Notes under the pieces: model-generated
Told to the model about the DNA's origin: nothing
The model's database searches: none
What the model saw: only the letters and a program-made list of their open reading frames with translations
Made by a program: the position numbers and the translations under genes
From: SIG307 sp964545045
GTDB lineage: Bacteria; Bacillota; Clostridia; Lachnospirales; Lachnospiraceae
DNA length: 64,000 nucleotides
Reading direction: 5' to 3'
NCBI GenBank assembly: GCA_964545045.1
Contig: CAZJEN010000006.1
Location: 51,497 to 115,496, forward strand
Shown: piece by piece, positions 24,093 to 33,195 of the stretch
Position numbering within the stretch: position 1 is the stretch's first letter
Layout of the letters: each line of letters starts with the position of its first letter

Positions 24093-24824
24093 ATGGATAG
24101 CATTCAAGAGATAGTAATCGGAGCTGTAGTGGGTGGTTTTATTACATTATTGACGACATGGATACTGGAGCGTCGAAAAGAAAAAAGGGAGGACCGAAAA
24201 GAAGAGAAGAAAAAACGAGAAGAGATAGTACAGAACCGTCCTGAAATGGCAATTGTGGATTTTAAGGATTATATCGGACGTCCGGGATATGGTATAAAAC
24301 AGAAGTGTGATTTGGAAGTGTTTGTGGCACACATTGATAATGTTACGGTTACAGATGAGGGGAAAAGGGGGATGGTATACGCACATTATCGTGAAGAAGA
24401 TTTTGATACGAAGAAATGGTGCTGCGTGATATATACGTTTGAGAATAAGGGAAAGACAGATATTTCATTGCTGGATATTATTTGTACTTACAAAAAAGAT
24501 ACGTGTATATTCCCTTGCCGCTTTGCCTTGCAACTGGCAAGAGAAAAAGTCCTTAACTATAGGTTATGTCATGATAAAAAGATACGGGTAGGAGAAACAA
24601 TTACTGTAAAATTCTGTTATCATAGCGAATGTATATTGGCAGGAATGTTTTCTGCTAATATGGCAATCGGGATGGAAGATGATAATGGTGGTCGTTGGAT
24701 GCAACCACTATTTACTCCACAAGAAAAAGTATATGACAGTTATAAGGTTAGTCACAAGGAGTATCGCGATGAGGTATTAGTTGATAAGGCGGAAGAGTGT
24801 TTTAAGAAGCCGCAACTATGGTAA
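24093..24824 (+). CDS. Single-pass membrane protein of unknown function
   Basis: Protein of 243 residues. An N-terminal membrane helix (about 7-25) is followed by a very charged Lys/Arg/Glu coiled segment (27-47) and a ~190-residue beta-rich cytoplasmic domain with IYTFENKGKTDISLLDI, reminiscent of Ig-like or 'DUF' sensor folds in defence islands. I do not recognise a family. AGGAAAGGAG precedes the ATG and a strong promoter lies 70 bases upstream. It is directly upstream of the type I restriction operon, but has its own promoter. Confidence 0.5.
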   Translation: MDSIQEIVIGAVVGGFITLLTTWILERRKEKREDRKEEKKKREEIVQNRPEMAIVDFKDYIGRPGYGIKQKCDLEVFVAHIDNVTVTDEGKRGMVYAHYREEDFDTKKWCCVIYTFENKGKTDISLLDIICTYKKDTCIFPCRFALQLAREKVLNYRLCHDKKIRVGETITVKFCYHSECILAGMFSANMAIGMEDDNGGRWMQPLFTPQEKVYDSYKVSHKEYRDEVLVDKAEECFKKPQLW

Positions 24825-24843
24825 ATGTAAGATCACTTTTTGA

Positions 24844-24872
24844 TTGAAATAAACTCCTTGTAAGTGTATAAT
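24844..24872 (+). promoter_or_regulatory. Promoter of the type I restriction-modification operon
   Basis: TTGAAA (24844-24849) and TATAAT (24867-24872) with a 17-base spacer, 63 bases before hsdM. Confidence 0.7.
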
Positions 24873-24934
24873 CGTATATGAAATTACATACAAATTGCTT
24901 CCAAAACAAGCAATGTTAAGAAAGGACTCACAAC

Positions 24935-26398
24935 ATGATAACAGGCGAATTACGAAATAAGATAGACAAGATATGGGAAACTTTTTGGACCGGTGGAATA
25001 ACCAATCCTCTGGATGTTATTGAACAGTTTACATATTTGCTGTTTATAAAGCAGTTGGACGATATGGATACCGAGAAGGAGAACGAAGCTAATTTCCTAG
25101 GTGTGCCGTTTGAGTCAATTTTTACAGGAAAATATCAGAAGTATAGATGGAGTAAATTTAAGAATTTGGGTTCTGCTGAGGAAATGTACAAGCTTGTAGC
25201 AGATGAAGTGTTCCCGTTTATCAAGAATCTGCATCAGGATGGAGATTCCGCATATGCCAGATATATGGGCGATGCAATCTTTAAGATTCCGACTGCGGCA
25301 ATGCTGACCAAGATTGTGGACGGCATTGACAAGCTGGAATTGGGGGATGCGGATTCAAAGGGAGATTTGTACGAGTATTTGCTTTCTAAAGTTGCTACGG
25401 CAGGCACAAACGGGCAGTTCAGAACACCGCGCCATATCATTAGAATGATGGTAGACTTGGTAAAACCGCAACCGGATGATATTATAATTGATCCGGCAAT
25501 GGGAAGTGCGGGATTTTTGATTGAAGCACAGCAGTATTTAAGAGACAATCACTCGGAGATGTTTTTGAACGCTAAATTGAAAGAGCACTTTAATAACGAG
25601 ATGTTCTATGGAAACGATATGGACAGAACGATGCTTCGTATCGGTGCCATGAATATGATGTTACACGGTGTTGATAATCCGAATATTTCCTATCGAGACA
25701 GTCTGTCCGAGCAGAATACGGACTCGGAGAAGTATACTCTTGTATTGGCAAATCCGCCGTTTAAGGGAAGCCTGGACTATGAAGCGGTATCAGCCGATTT
25801 GTTGAAAGTAACCAAGACGAAAAAGACAGAGTTGCTTTTCTTGGCCTTGTTTTTGCGTATTCTGAAAAAAGGCGGAAGAGCGGCTGTAATTGTTCCGGAT
25901 GGAGTGTTATTTGGTAGTAGCAACGCTCATAAGCAGATTCGCAGAGAGATTATCGACAATAATAAACTGGATGCGGTTATTTCTATGCCGAGTGGTGTGT
26001 TTAAACCATATGCGGGCGTATCAACGGCAATCTTAATCTTTACGAAGACCGGTTCCGGCGGAACGGACAATGTATGGTTTTACGATATGAAGGCTGACGG
26101 ATATAGTTTGGATGATAAGCGACAGGAGATTTCGGACTGTGATATCCCGGACATTATCAATCGTTTCAACAACTTGGAAGCGGAGGCAGAGAGAGCAAGA
26201 ACAGAGCAAAGCTTCTTTGTGCCAGTGGATGAGATTATTGCCAATGATTACGACCTGTCCATTAATAAGTATAAAGAAGTGGTATATGAACAGGTTGAGT
26301 ACGAGTCTACAGAAGTAATTATCGGTAAAATAGAGCAGATTGAGGTAGAGATTCAAAAGGAGTTTTCGGAGCTTAAGAGTTTGCTTGGACTTAAATAA
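24935..26398 (+). CDS. hsdM: Type I restriction-modification system, DNA methyltransferase subunit
   Basis: N6-adenine methyltransferase of 487 residues. It has an N-terminal helical HsdM_N domain, the SAM-binding motif I DPAMGSAGFL, the catalytic motif IV ANPPF (N-P-P-F), and a C-terminal helical region that docks to HsdS. Two HsdM and one HsdS form the methylase; adding HsdR gives the restriction enzyme. It ends within the first codons available to hsdS, which is consistent with coupled translation. It is the first gene of the operon hsdM-hsdS-recombinase-hsdS-hsdR. Confidence 0.95.
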   Translation: MITGELRNKIDKIWETFWTGGITNPLDVIEQFTYLLFIKQLDDMDTEKENEANFLGVPFESIFTGKYQKYRWSKFKNLGSAEEMYKLVADEVFPFIKNLHQDGDSAYARYMGDAIFKIPTAAMLTKIVDGIDKLELGDADSKGDLYEYLLSKVATAGTNGQFRTPRHIIRMMVDLVKPQPDDIIIDPAMGSAGFLIEAQQYLRDNHSEMFLNAKLKEHFNNEMFYGNDMDRTMLRIGAMNMMLHGVDNPNISYRDSLSEQNTDSEKYTLVLANPPFKGSLDYEAVSADLLKVTKTKKTELLFLALFLRILKKGGRAAVIVPDGVLFGSSNAHKQIRREIIDNNKLDAVISMPSGVFKPYAGVSTAILIFTKTGSGGTDNVWFYDMKADGYSLDDKRQEISDCDIPDIINRFNNLEAEAERARTEQSFFVPVDEIIANDYDLSINKYKEVVYEQVEYESTEVIIGKIEQIEVEIQKEFSELKSLLGLK

Positions 26399-26426
26399 AT
26401 TCAGATTTGTGGAGATGATTAGGATG
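26397..26426 (+). repeat. hsdS 5' recombination repeat, copy 1
   Basis: A 30-bp sequence beginning AAATTCAGATTTGTGGAG. It recurs at 28561-28590 with one mismatch and in the same orientation. It carries the GGAG ribosome site and the ATG of the following hsdS. A shortened variant (AAATCCCGATTTGTGGAG) recurs in the middle of the second hsdS, before its second target-recognition domain. Confidence 0.85.
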
Positions 26427-27518
26427 CAAGAGAGTATCTGTATAGAAAAATTGTGTAAAAGAATCTATGCTGGAGGAGATGTGCCAAAGGATAGATTTTC
26501 AGAAGTGAAAACAGAAGAGTTTACAGTACCAATTTATGCAAATGCGGAAAGAGACGAAGGATTATATGGATATACAGACGAAGCGAGGGAATATGAGCCA
26601 AGTGTAACGGTGGCTGCAAGAGGAACTATTGGATATACTGCGATTAGAACAGAGCCATTTGTGCCAGTAGTTCGATTGATTACAGTTGTACCAAAGCAAG
26701 AGTTGGTTGATTTGAGGTATATGTATTATGCATTAAAAAGTTGCAAGCCAAAATCAAGCGGAACATCAATTCCGCAGTTGACTGTTCCAGATATAAAGAA
26801 ATATAGTTTTGGAGTACCATCAAAGGACGAACAGATTTTTATTGTGGGCATCTTGGATTCTGTTCAAAATATAATTGATAAAAGGCGAAAAGAAATCGAA
26901 GAACTTGACAATCTTATCAAATCCCGATTTATCGAGCTGTTTGACACAGATGAATATCCAAAAGTTCCTATTTCTAAACTTGTTGTGGGAAAGGTTCAGA
27001 GTGTTAAGAAAGTGTTTTCGCCTAGTGATGAAATCAAATATATTGATATATCATCCATAGATAATAAACGAAATGTAATGACTGGTTATACAGAGTATGT
27101 ATTAAGCGAAGCACCTTCACGAGCTCAGCAGCATATTAAAACAGGTGATATTGTTATTTCGACTGTTCGTCCAAATCTTAGAAATGTTGCAATGACGGAA
27201 TTCGAAGATGATAATTTGGTGGCTTCAAGTGGATTTTGTGTATTAAGAGCGGCTAAGTGCTTGCCAGAATACTTGTTAGCAATAGTATGTTCTGATAAGT
27301 TCACTGACGATATGACAAAAGTTGTTACGGGAGCAAATTATCCTGCAATAAAAGATTCTGATGTTATGAATTATCAAGTGGCAATGCCACCAATGGAACT
27401 TCAAAAAGAGTTTGCAGAATTTGTTCATCAAGTCGACAAATTGAAAGTTGAAGTACAGAAATCGTTGGATGAAACGCAGCAACTAATGGATTCGCTTATG
27501 CAGAAGTACTTCGGATAA
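26424..27518 (+). CDS. hsdS: Type I restriction-modification specificity subunit (expressed copy)
   Basis: Protein of ~364 residues with the usual two half-sites. The first target-recognition domain spans about 1-145, followed by the central conserved helix RRKEIEELDNLIKSRFIELF, then a second recognition domain and the C-terminal conserved helix FAEFVHQVDKLKVEVQKSL ending in LMQKYFG. It should set the bipartite target sequence. ATG 26424 has GGAG nine bases upstream inside the 5' repeat; a longer start at TTG 26385, overlapping hsdM, is possible. Direct repeats at the 5' end, the centre and the 3' end match the second hsdS. Confidence 0.9.
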   Translation: MQESICIEKLCKRIYAGGDVPKDRFSEVKTEEFTVPIYANAERDEGLYGYTDEAREYEPSVTVAARGTIGYTAIRTEPFVPVVRLITVVPKQELVDLRYMYYALKSCKPKSSGTSIPQLTVPDIKKYSFGVPSKDEQIFIVGILDSVQNIIDKRRKEIEELDNLIKSRFIELFDTDEYPKVPISKLVVGKVQSVKKVFSPSDEIKYIDISSIDNKRNVMTGYTEYVLSEAPSRAQQHIKTGDIVISTVRPNLRNVAMTEFEDDNLVASSGFCVLRAAKCLPEYLLAIVCSDKFTDDMTKVVTGANYPAIKDSDVMNYQVAMPPMELQKEFAEFVHQVDKLKVEVQKSLDETQQLMDSLMQKYFG

Positions 27519-27548
27519 GTAAAAGGATGTTCTTGCAGAAAGACTTGA

Positions 27549-27585
27549 TTTTGGTATACTGGGTGAAAAAAGGAGTATACCAAAA
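27549..27585 (+). promoter_or_regulatory. Perfect 12-bp inverted repeat flanking the recombinase ribosome site
   Basis: TTTTGGTATACT (27549-27560) and AGTATACCAAAA (27574-27585) are exact inverse copies separated by 13 bases that contain AAAAAGGAG. The last A is the first base of the recombinase start codon. It could be an operator, a recombinase binding site, or an mRNA hairpin that presents or hides the ribosome site. Confidence 0.7.
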
Positions 27586-28556
27586 TGGAGAATGCGATTT
27601 GTAGAATATTGAACGATATGTCGGAGTGTCTTGATGTCCAGCAAATGAGAAGGTTACAGGAATGTTTACTGAAATATTTGCAGAGGACGGAGCAGGAGAT
27701 TACAAGGGAGATTGATAATAAAGAGTATCTTGATATGTTTGTTGCTGCCAAGAGGATCGAGGGCTGTTCTGAACGTACTATAGAGTACTATCGAAGCACG
27801 ATTCAAAATATGTTTCTGGATATAAAGACACCAGTAAGACAAATCACTACAGAGGATTTACGAGAGTACTTAACGCAATATCAGGTAAAGAATAATTGCG
27901 GTCGAGTAACCATTGATAATATTCGACGGAATTTGTCCAGTTTCTTTTCTTGGTTGGAAGACGAAGATCATATTTTGAAAAGTCCAATACGGCGCATCCA
28001 TAAGGTAAGAACCGGTACTCGTGTGAAAGAAACTTTTTCTGATGAAAACATTGAAGTTTTACGTGACAACTGCAAAAACATAAGGGATTTGGCAATCATT
28101 GATTTGTTGTATTCTGCCGGGATTCGAGTGGGGGAATTGGTGAATCTCAATAAAGCAGATATAAACTTTGAAGAACGGGAATGTGTTGTGTACGGTAAGG
28201 GAAATAAGGAACGACGCGTATACTTTGATGCAAGGGCAAAAATTCATTTACAGGAGTATTTGAAGAGCAGAACGGATAGAAATGAAGCCTTATTTGTGAC
28301 ATTGGACAAGCCAAGTGAGCGATTGCAAATAAGTGGAGTCGAAATAAGACTGAGAAATCTTGGACGACGACTCAATATTGAAAAAGTGCATCCGCATAAA
28401 TTTAGGCGTTCTATGGCAACAAAAGCAATAGACAAAGGGATGCCAATCGAGCAGGTACAACGCCTGTTAGGGCATCAGCAGATTGATACCACGATGCATT
28501 ACGCAATGGTTAATCAGAGTAATGTAAAGAACTCTCATAGGAAATTCATCGGATAA
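27585..28556 (+). CDS. Tyrosine recombinase (XerC/XerD-like) associated with hsdS shuffling
   Basis: Protein of 323 residues. It has an N-terminal SAM-like arm (about 48-140) and a C-terminal catalytic domain with the first Arg in SAGIRVGELVNL, the H-x-x-R motif HPHKFRRS, the second His in LLGHQQIDTTMHY and the nucleophilic Tyr in the same MHYAMVN segment. It sits between two hsdS genes, as in phase-variable type I systems where the recombinase exchanges recognition domains. An unusual first 60 residues (helical, MSECLDVQQMRRLQECLLK) precede the arm. Translation may be controlled by the inverted repeat around its ribosome site. Confidence 0.92.
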   Translation: MENAICRILNDMSECLDVQQMRRLQECLLKYLQRTEQEITREIDNKEYLDMFVAAKRIEGCSERTIEYYRSTIQNMFLDIKTPVRQITTEDLREYLTQYQVKNNCGRVTIDNIRRNLSSFFSWLEDEDHILKSPIRRIHKVRTGTRVKETFSDENIEVLRDNCKNIRDLAIIDLLYSAGIRVGELVNLNKADINFEERECVVYGKGNKERRVYFDARAKIHLQEYLKSRTDRNEALFVTLDKPSERLQISGVEIRLRNLGRRLNIEKVHPHKFRRSMATKAIDKGMPIEQVQRLLGHQQIDTTMHYAMVNQSNVKNSHRKFIG

Positions 28557-28560
28557 CCGC

Positions 28561-28590
28561 AAATTCAGATTTGTGGAGATGATGAGGATG
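28561..28590 (+). repeat. hsdS 5' recombination repeat, copy 2
   Basis: Same as 26397-26426 except for one base (GATGAGG instead of GATTAGG). It begins two codons after the recombinase stop and includes the ATG of the second hsdS. Confidence 0.85.
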
Positions 28591-29727
28591 TCAGGGACGA
28601 TTAAATTAGGTGATGCTGCGACATATATTAATGGTTACGCATTTAAACCAGAAGATAGAGGAGATAAAGGGCTTCCGATTATTAGAATACAAGACTTGAC
28701 TGGAAATGCGTATGCTTTAGGATTTTATAATGGAGAGTATCCAAAGAAAATTGAAATAAATGATGGAGATGTCTTGATTTCGTGGTCAGCAAGTTTAGGG
28801 GTATATGTATGGAACAGGGGAAAGGCTCTCTTAAATCAACATATCTTCAAAGTTGTGTTTGATAAAGCAAAAATAAATAAAGAATACTTTGTTTATGCGG
28901 TTAGGCGTAAGTTGGTGGAAATGGCATCAAAGACACATGGTGCCACAATGAAACACATTGTAAAAAAGGATTTTGATACTACGGAAATCCCATATCCAGA
29001 AATGAATCGACAATTAGAAATAGCGAATACTTTGGATAAAGTTTCTTATGTTATCGAAGCTAGAAAAAAGGAACTCGAAGAGCTTGACAATCTCATCAAA
29101 TCCCGATTTGTGGAGATGTTTGGTGACCCTAAATTGAATACAATGGAGTGGAAAACAGGAATTGTTTCGGAATTTTATGATGTAAAGGGTGGAAAAAGAA
29201 TTCCGAAAGGAATGGGATACGCGGATGGAGTTACTGATCATCCGTATTTGCGGGCAACTGATATGAAGAATGAAACAATAATAGATGAAGATATTCACTA
29301 CATTGATGATGAGGTCTATGAACATATTAAGAGGTATACAGTAAAGGGTGGAGATATCTATCTTACAAATGTTGGTGTGAATCTTGGAATGGCTGGGGTT
29401 ATTCCTGATAAGTACGATGGAGCTAACTTGACCGAAAATGCGGTTAAACTTGTTCCAAAGGGCGAAATAGTATTAGAAGGGAAATTTTTAGCGTATTATA
29501 TAAATTCTCCAGGGATACAAGACTATATTAATGAAAGAAAAATGTCAGTTGGAGTTCCTAAGTTAGCAATTTTTCGAATTGAAACAATGCCGATATTATT
29601 ACCGCCGGTGTGGCTACAGGAGAAATTTATGGAGTTCGTCTACCAAGTCGACAAATTGAAATTTTTATTTACCATAAGCCAGAGGATATATACAGAAGGA
29701 GGGAACAGATTTGGAAACAAATTTTGA
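28588..29727 (+). CDS. hsdS: Second hsdS specificity gene, C-terminally altered
   Basis: Protein of ~379 residues with two complete recognition domains: the first begins MSGTIKLGDAATYINGYAF, and the second follows the central helix KELEELDNLIKSRFVEMFGDP. The last conserved helix breaks off after VYQVDKLK and is replaced by ~20 unrelated residues, so the C-terminal helix that clamps HsdM is missing. This makes it more likely a donor cassette than a working subunit. Its 5' repeat (28561-28590), central repeat (29077-29109) and 3' repeat (29644-29661) match the first hsdS in direct orientation. It overlaps hsdR by 17 bases. Confidence 0.85.
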   Translation: MSGTIKLGDAATYINGYAFKPEDRGDKGLPIIRIQDLTGNAYALGFYNGEYPKKIEINDGDVLISWSASLGVYVWNRGKALLNQHIFKVVFDKAKINKEYFVYAVRRKLVEMASKTHGATMKHIVKKDFDTTEIPYPEMNRQLEIANTLDKVSYVIEARKKELEELDNLIKSRFVEMFGDPKLNTMEWKTGIVSEFYDVKGGKRIPKGMGYADGVTDHPYLRATDMKNETIIDEDIHYIDDEVYEHIKRYTVKGGDIYLTNVGVNLGMAGVIPDKYDGANLTENAVKLVPKGEIVLEGKFLAYYINSPGIQDYINERKMSVGVPKLAIFRIETMPILLPPVWLQEKFMEFVYQVDKLKFLFTISQRIYTEGGNRFGNKF

Positions 29728-32700
29728 TTACCTGTTAGCGAAAAATGAATATGAGAGCTTTGCAGCTCAGGCTGTTGAAGCAGAGAAAAGTCTTGCGTTT
29801 TCTCCGGCAACTTGCGCAATTTTAGCCAGACGAGCATTAGAGCTAGCGGTGAGATTTGTTTTTTCGCACGATGCAGATTTGAAGCTTCCTTATCAGGACA
29901 ATATATCGAGTTTGATTCATGAAAAGTCTTTCCAAGACATTATTGATCCGTGTCTGTTTCCTTTGCTTAAGTATACGATTCATCTGGGGAATGTTGCGGT
30001 ACATACGAATAGTAATGTCAAGCGGGATGAGGCTATTATTTCATTGCGTGATTTGTTTGAGTTCTGTGATTGGATCGATTTTTGTTATTCCGATGAGTAT
30101 GAGGATAGGATTTTTGATGAGAAGCTACTTCCATCCGGAGATGAAAAACGCGTAAAATCAGAGGACCTAAAGAAGCTGTATGATAGCTTAAGCAGTAAAG
30201 ATGTGAAGCTTGAACAGATTCTTAAGGAGAATGAAGAACTGCGCAAGCAGATGGCAGAAGAGCGTAAAGTACATACGCAGACCCGAGAATTCCATGTGGA
30301 TACAATGAGCGAGGCAGAGACCCGCAAGCGGTATATTGATGTGGAGTTGCAGGAAGCCGGTTGGGTCATAGGGAGAAATTGTACCATTGAGGAGCCTGTT
30401 ACCGGTATGCCGAATTCTACCGGTACAGGATATGTGGATTATGTTTTATGGGGTAAGGACAATTTGCCTTTGGCTGTGGTAGAAGCGAAAAAGGCGTCTG
30501 TAGATGTAATTGTAGGTAGTCAGCAGGCGAAGTTGTATGCAGATTGTTTGCAAAACAAGTATGGGCGTAGACCGCTTATTTTTACCACGAACGGATTTGA
30601 GTTTTATTATACCAATGATGCTTGCGGTTATCCGAGAAGGCAAGTGTCGGGCTTTTTTACGCAGGAAGAACTACAGTTAGAAGTAGACCGAAGAGAACAG
30701 CGTATTCCATTGGAACGCATCGAAATTAGCGATAAAATCACAAACAGACCGTATCAGAAAGAGGCAATAACGGCGGTTTGTGATGCGATTACGAAGAAAC
30801 ATAGAAAGATGTTGATTGTACAAGCAACCGGTTCCGGTAAGACCAGAGTTAGTATCAGCATTGTGGATGTACTGAGACGACACAACTACGTGAAGAACAT
30901 TCTGTTTTTGGCGGATAGAACTGCGCTTGTAAAGCAGGCAAAGAACAGTTATACAAGCTTGTTGGAAGATTTGTCCTGTTGCAATTTATGTGATAGTAAG
31001 GACGACCCGGAAAGTTCGAGAATGATCTTTTCGACCTATCCGACCATGATGAATGCAATTGATGAAAAGAAGAATAAGTACGGGGAAAGACTGTTTTCTC
31101 CGGGGCATTTTGACCTGATCATTTGTGACGAGGTACATCGTTCGATTTACCGGAAGTATCAGGAGATTTTTGAGTATTTTGATGCGATGCTGTTAGGAAT
31201 GACAGCAACTCCGAAGAATGAGATTGACAAGAATACTTATGGTGTGTTTGACCTTGAACGTGGTGTTCCGACCTTTGCTTATGAGCTGGAAAAGGCAGTA
31301 GAAGAAGGATATCTTGTGAATTATTCCACACTGGAATATAAGACAAAGATTATGGAAGACGGCATCCATTATGATGAATTATCTGAGGAAGAGAAGGAAG
31401 ATTTTGAAGAAACATTTGCCTATGATGACATGGTTGATGAGGATATTTCCAGTTCTGCAATCAACACATGGTTGTTCAATGAGGACACAATCGATAAGGT
31501 CTTAAAAGAATTAATGGAAAAGGGTCTGAAGATTGAAGGCGGAGACAAGCTTGGCAAAACAATTATTTTTGCGAAGAACAGTTTGCATGCCCAAGTAATT
31601 GTGAAGCGCTTTAATGCACTCTTTCCGGAATGCGGAGGAGACTTTATTAAGCAGATTGATTACAGTATAAAGTACTGTGACACCTTGATTGATGATTTCA
31701 GCACGAAAGAGAAAATGCCGCAGATTGCGGTGTCGGTAGATATGTTGGATACCGGTATTGATATACCGGAAATATTGAATTTGGTGTTCTTTAAAAAGGT
31801 GCGCAGTTATGCAAAGTTCTGGCAGATGATCGGACGAGGAACCAGACTTTGTTCAGATTTATTGGGGGCAGGACTTGATAAGGAGCGCTTCCTGATATTT
31901 GACTTCTGTAATAACTTTGAGTATTTCAGGGTGAATACAAACGGAAGTGAAACCGGAATTCAGGAGTCTCTTTGTGAGAAAATTTACAACACGAAGACAT
32001 TGATTTGCAGAGAGTTACAGGCGCCGGTATATACGAAGGACGAGCCGTATATTACCTACAGAACGGAATTGGTATCTGGTCAGCATAAAGCGGTGGTTGA
32101 ACTGGATAATAACAGTTTCATGGTAAAACGACATTTGAGATATGTGGAAAAGTTCCGTGAATTGTCAAACTGGAACAGTCTTGAAACGGTTGAAGTTTCG
32201 GAAATTAGGGAACATGTATCACCGTTAATTAAGCCGAAAAAGGAGGATGAGCTGGCCAGAAGATTTGACTATCTTATGTACAGCATTAAACTCGGGATAC
32301 TGCAAAGTAAAAATGTACAGGCACCAATTAATATTGTTATTTTCACAGCAGAACGATTATCCGCAAAGTATTCGATTCCGCAGGTTGAGAAACAGAGAGA
32401 AATTATAGAGCGTGTGCAGTTGCCGGAATTTTGGGAAGATGTAACGATTATGGAACTGGATACCGTAAGAATAGCGCTTCGCGATTTGTTGCAGTATCTG
32501 GATAAGTTGGTGCGTCCGATTTATTATACAAACTATACAGATACTATCGTCGATATAAAAGAGGGTGCGCCGATTTACGATGCGAGCGACTTGAAGGATT
32601 ACCGGAAGAAAGTAGAGTTCTATTTGAAAGAGCATGAGAGTAGTCTGTGTGTTTATAAATTGCGGAATAATAAAAAGCTGACGGCTGCTGATTTGAAGGC

Positions 32701-33061
32701 TCTTGAGAAAATCTTATGGGAAGAGTTGGGGACAAAGTCAGATTACGAGAAAGAATACGGCGATACACCAATTGGGCATTTGGTTCGTAGAATTGTCGGT
32801 GTAGATCGGGCTGCGGTAAATGAAGCATTTAGCGAGTTTCTGACAGAACAGAGACTGAATGTGAATCAGATTCGCTTCGTTAATCTTATTGTGGATTACA
32901 TTGTCGCAAACGGAAACATTGACGATAACAAGGTGCTGATGGAGGAACCGTTCCGTTCTGTCGGTAGTATTACAACGCTGTTTAAGGATGATATGGGAAC
33001 AGCGAAGCGCATTATGGAAGTTGTGGCAGAGATAAAGCGTAATTCGGAGGAGATTGCGTAA
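29711..33061 (+). CDS. hsdR: Type I restriction enzyme, endonuclease/translocase subunit
   Basis: Protein of 1116 residues. It has an N-terminal DUF4145-like helical domain (about 1-110), a coiled linker, a PD-(D/E)XK nuclease region with VEAKK, and a superfamily-2 motor: Walker A ATGSGKTR, motif II CDEVHRS, motif III GMTATP, motif VI IGRGTRL. A C-terminal EcoEI-type helical region follows. It translocates DNA and cuts when blocked. The start is TTG at 29711 with GGAGG ahead. DUF4145-fused HsdR proteins are typical of this EcoEI-like subclass. Confidence 0.93.
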   Translation: METNFDYLLAKNEYESFAAQAVEAEKSLAFSPATCAILARRALELAVRFVFSHDADLKLPYQDNISSLIHEKSFQDIIDPCLFPLLKYTIHLGNVAVHTNSNVKRDEAIISLRDLFEFCDWIDFCYSDEYEDRIFDEKLLPSGDEKRVKSEDLKKLYDSLSSKDVKLEQILKENEELRKQMAEERKVHTQTREFHVDTMSEAETRKRYIDVELQEAGWVIGRNCTIEEPVTGMPNSTGTGYVDYVLWGKDNLPLAVVEAKKASVDVIVGSQQAKLYADCLQNKYGRRPLIFTTNGFEFYYTNDACGYPRRQVSGFFTQEELQLEVDRREQRIPLERIEISDKITNRPYQKEAITAVCDAITKKHRKMLIVQATGSGKTRVSISIVDVLRRHNYVKNILFLADRTALVKQAKNSYTSLLEDLSCCNLCDSKDDPESSRMIFSTYPTMMNAIDEKKNKYGERLFSPGHFDLIICDEVHRSIYRKYQEIFEYFDAMLLGMTATPKNEIDKNTYGVFDLERGVPTFAYELEKAVEEGYLVNYSTLEYKTKIMEDGIHYDELSEEEKEDFEETFAYDDMVDEDISSSAINTWLFNEDTIDKVLKELMEKGLKIEGGDKLGKTIIFAKNSLHAQVIVKRFNALFPECGGDFIKQIDYSIKYCDTLIDDFSTKEKMPQIAVSVDMLDTGIDIPEILNLVFFKKVRSYAKFWQMIGRGTRLCSDLLGAGLDKERFLIFDFCNNFEYFRVNTNGSETGIQESLCEKIYNTKTLICRELQAPVYTKDEPYITYRTELVSGQHKAVVELDNNSFMVKRHLRYVEKFRELSNWNSLETVEVSEIREHVSPLIKPKKEDELARRFDYLMYSIKLGILQSKNVQAPINIVIFTAERLSAKYSIPQVEKQREIIERVQLPEFWEDVTIMELDTVRIALRDLLQYLDKLVRPIYYTNYTDTIVDIKEGAPIYDASDLKDYRKKVEFYLKEHESSLCVYKLRNNKKLTAADLKALEKILWEELGTKSDYEKEYGDTPIGHLVRRIVGVDRAAVNEAFSEFLTEQRLNVNQIRFVNLIVDYIVANGNIDDNKVLMEEPFRSVGSITTLFKDDMGTAKRIMEVVAEIKRNSEEIA

Positions 33062-33121
33062 TTCGAAGGGAATAATGTGGCTATTTCCAAAACGGAAAAT
33101 ACCACTCACTAACAAAATTCT

Positions 33122-33148
33122 TGGGTGTTGCAAAAATTGCAACACCCA
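33122..33148. terminator. Perfect 12-bp stem after hsdR
   Basis: TGGGTGTTGCAA and TTGCAACACCCA with a 3-base loop lie 60 bases after the hsdR stop. Only three T follow, so it may be a weak terminator or an operator for the xylanase gene. Confidence 0.5.
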
Positions 33149-33195
33149 CTTTAGGAATTGGATTGATTTGCAAAGAACAACGAAAGGAGCAGGTA

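Noticed and set aside
27585..28556. The tyrosine recombinase as the integrase of an integrative element
   Set aside because: It lies between two hsdS genes inside the restriction operon with no att sites, xis or tRNA nearby. hsdS shuffling explains it better.
33122..33148. Palindrome as a CRISPR repeat
   Set aside because: Only one copy, with no regularly spaced repeats or spacers. No CRISPR array was seen anywhere in the window.
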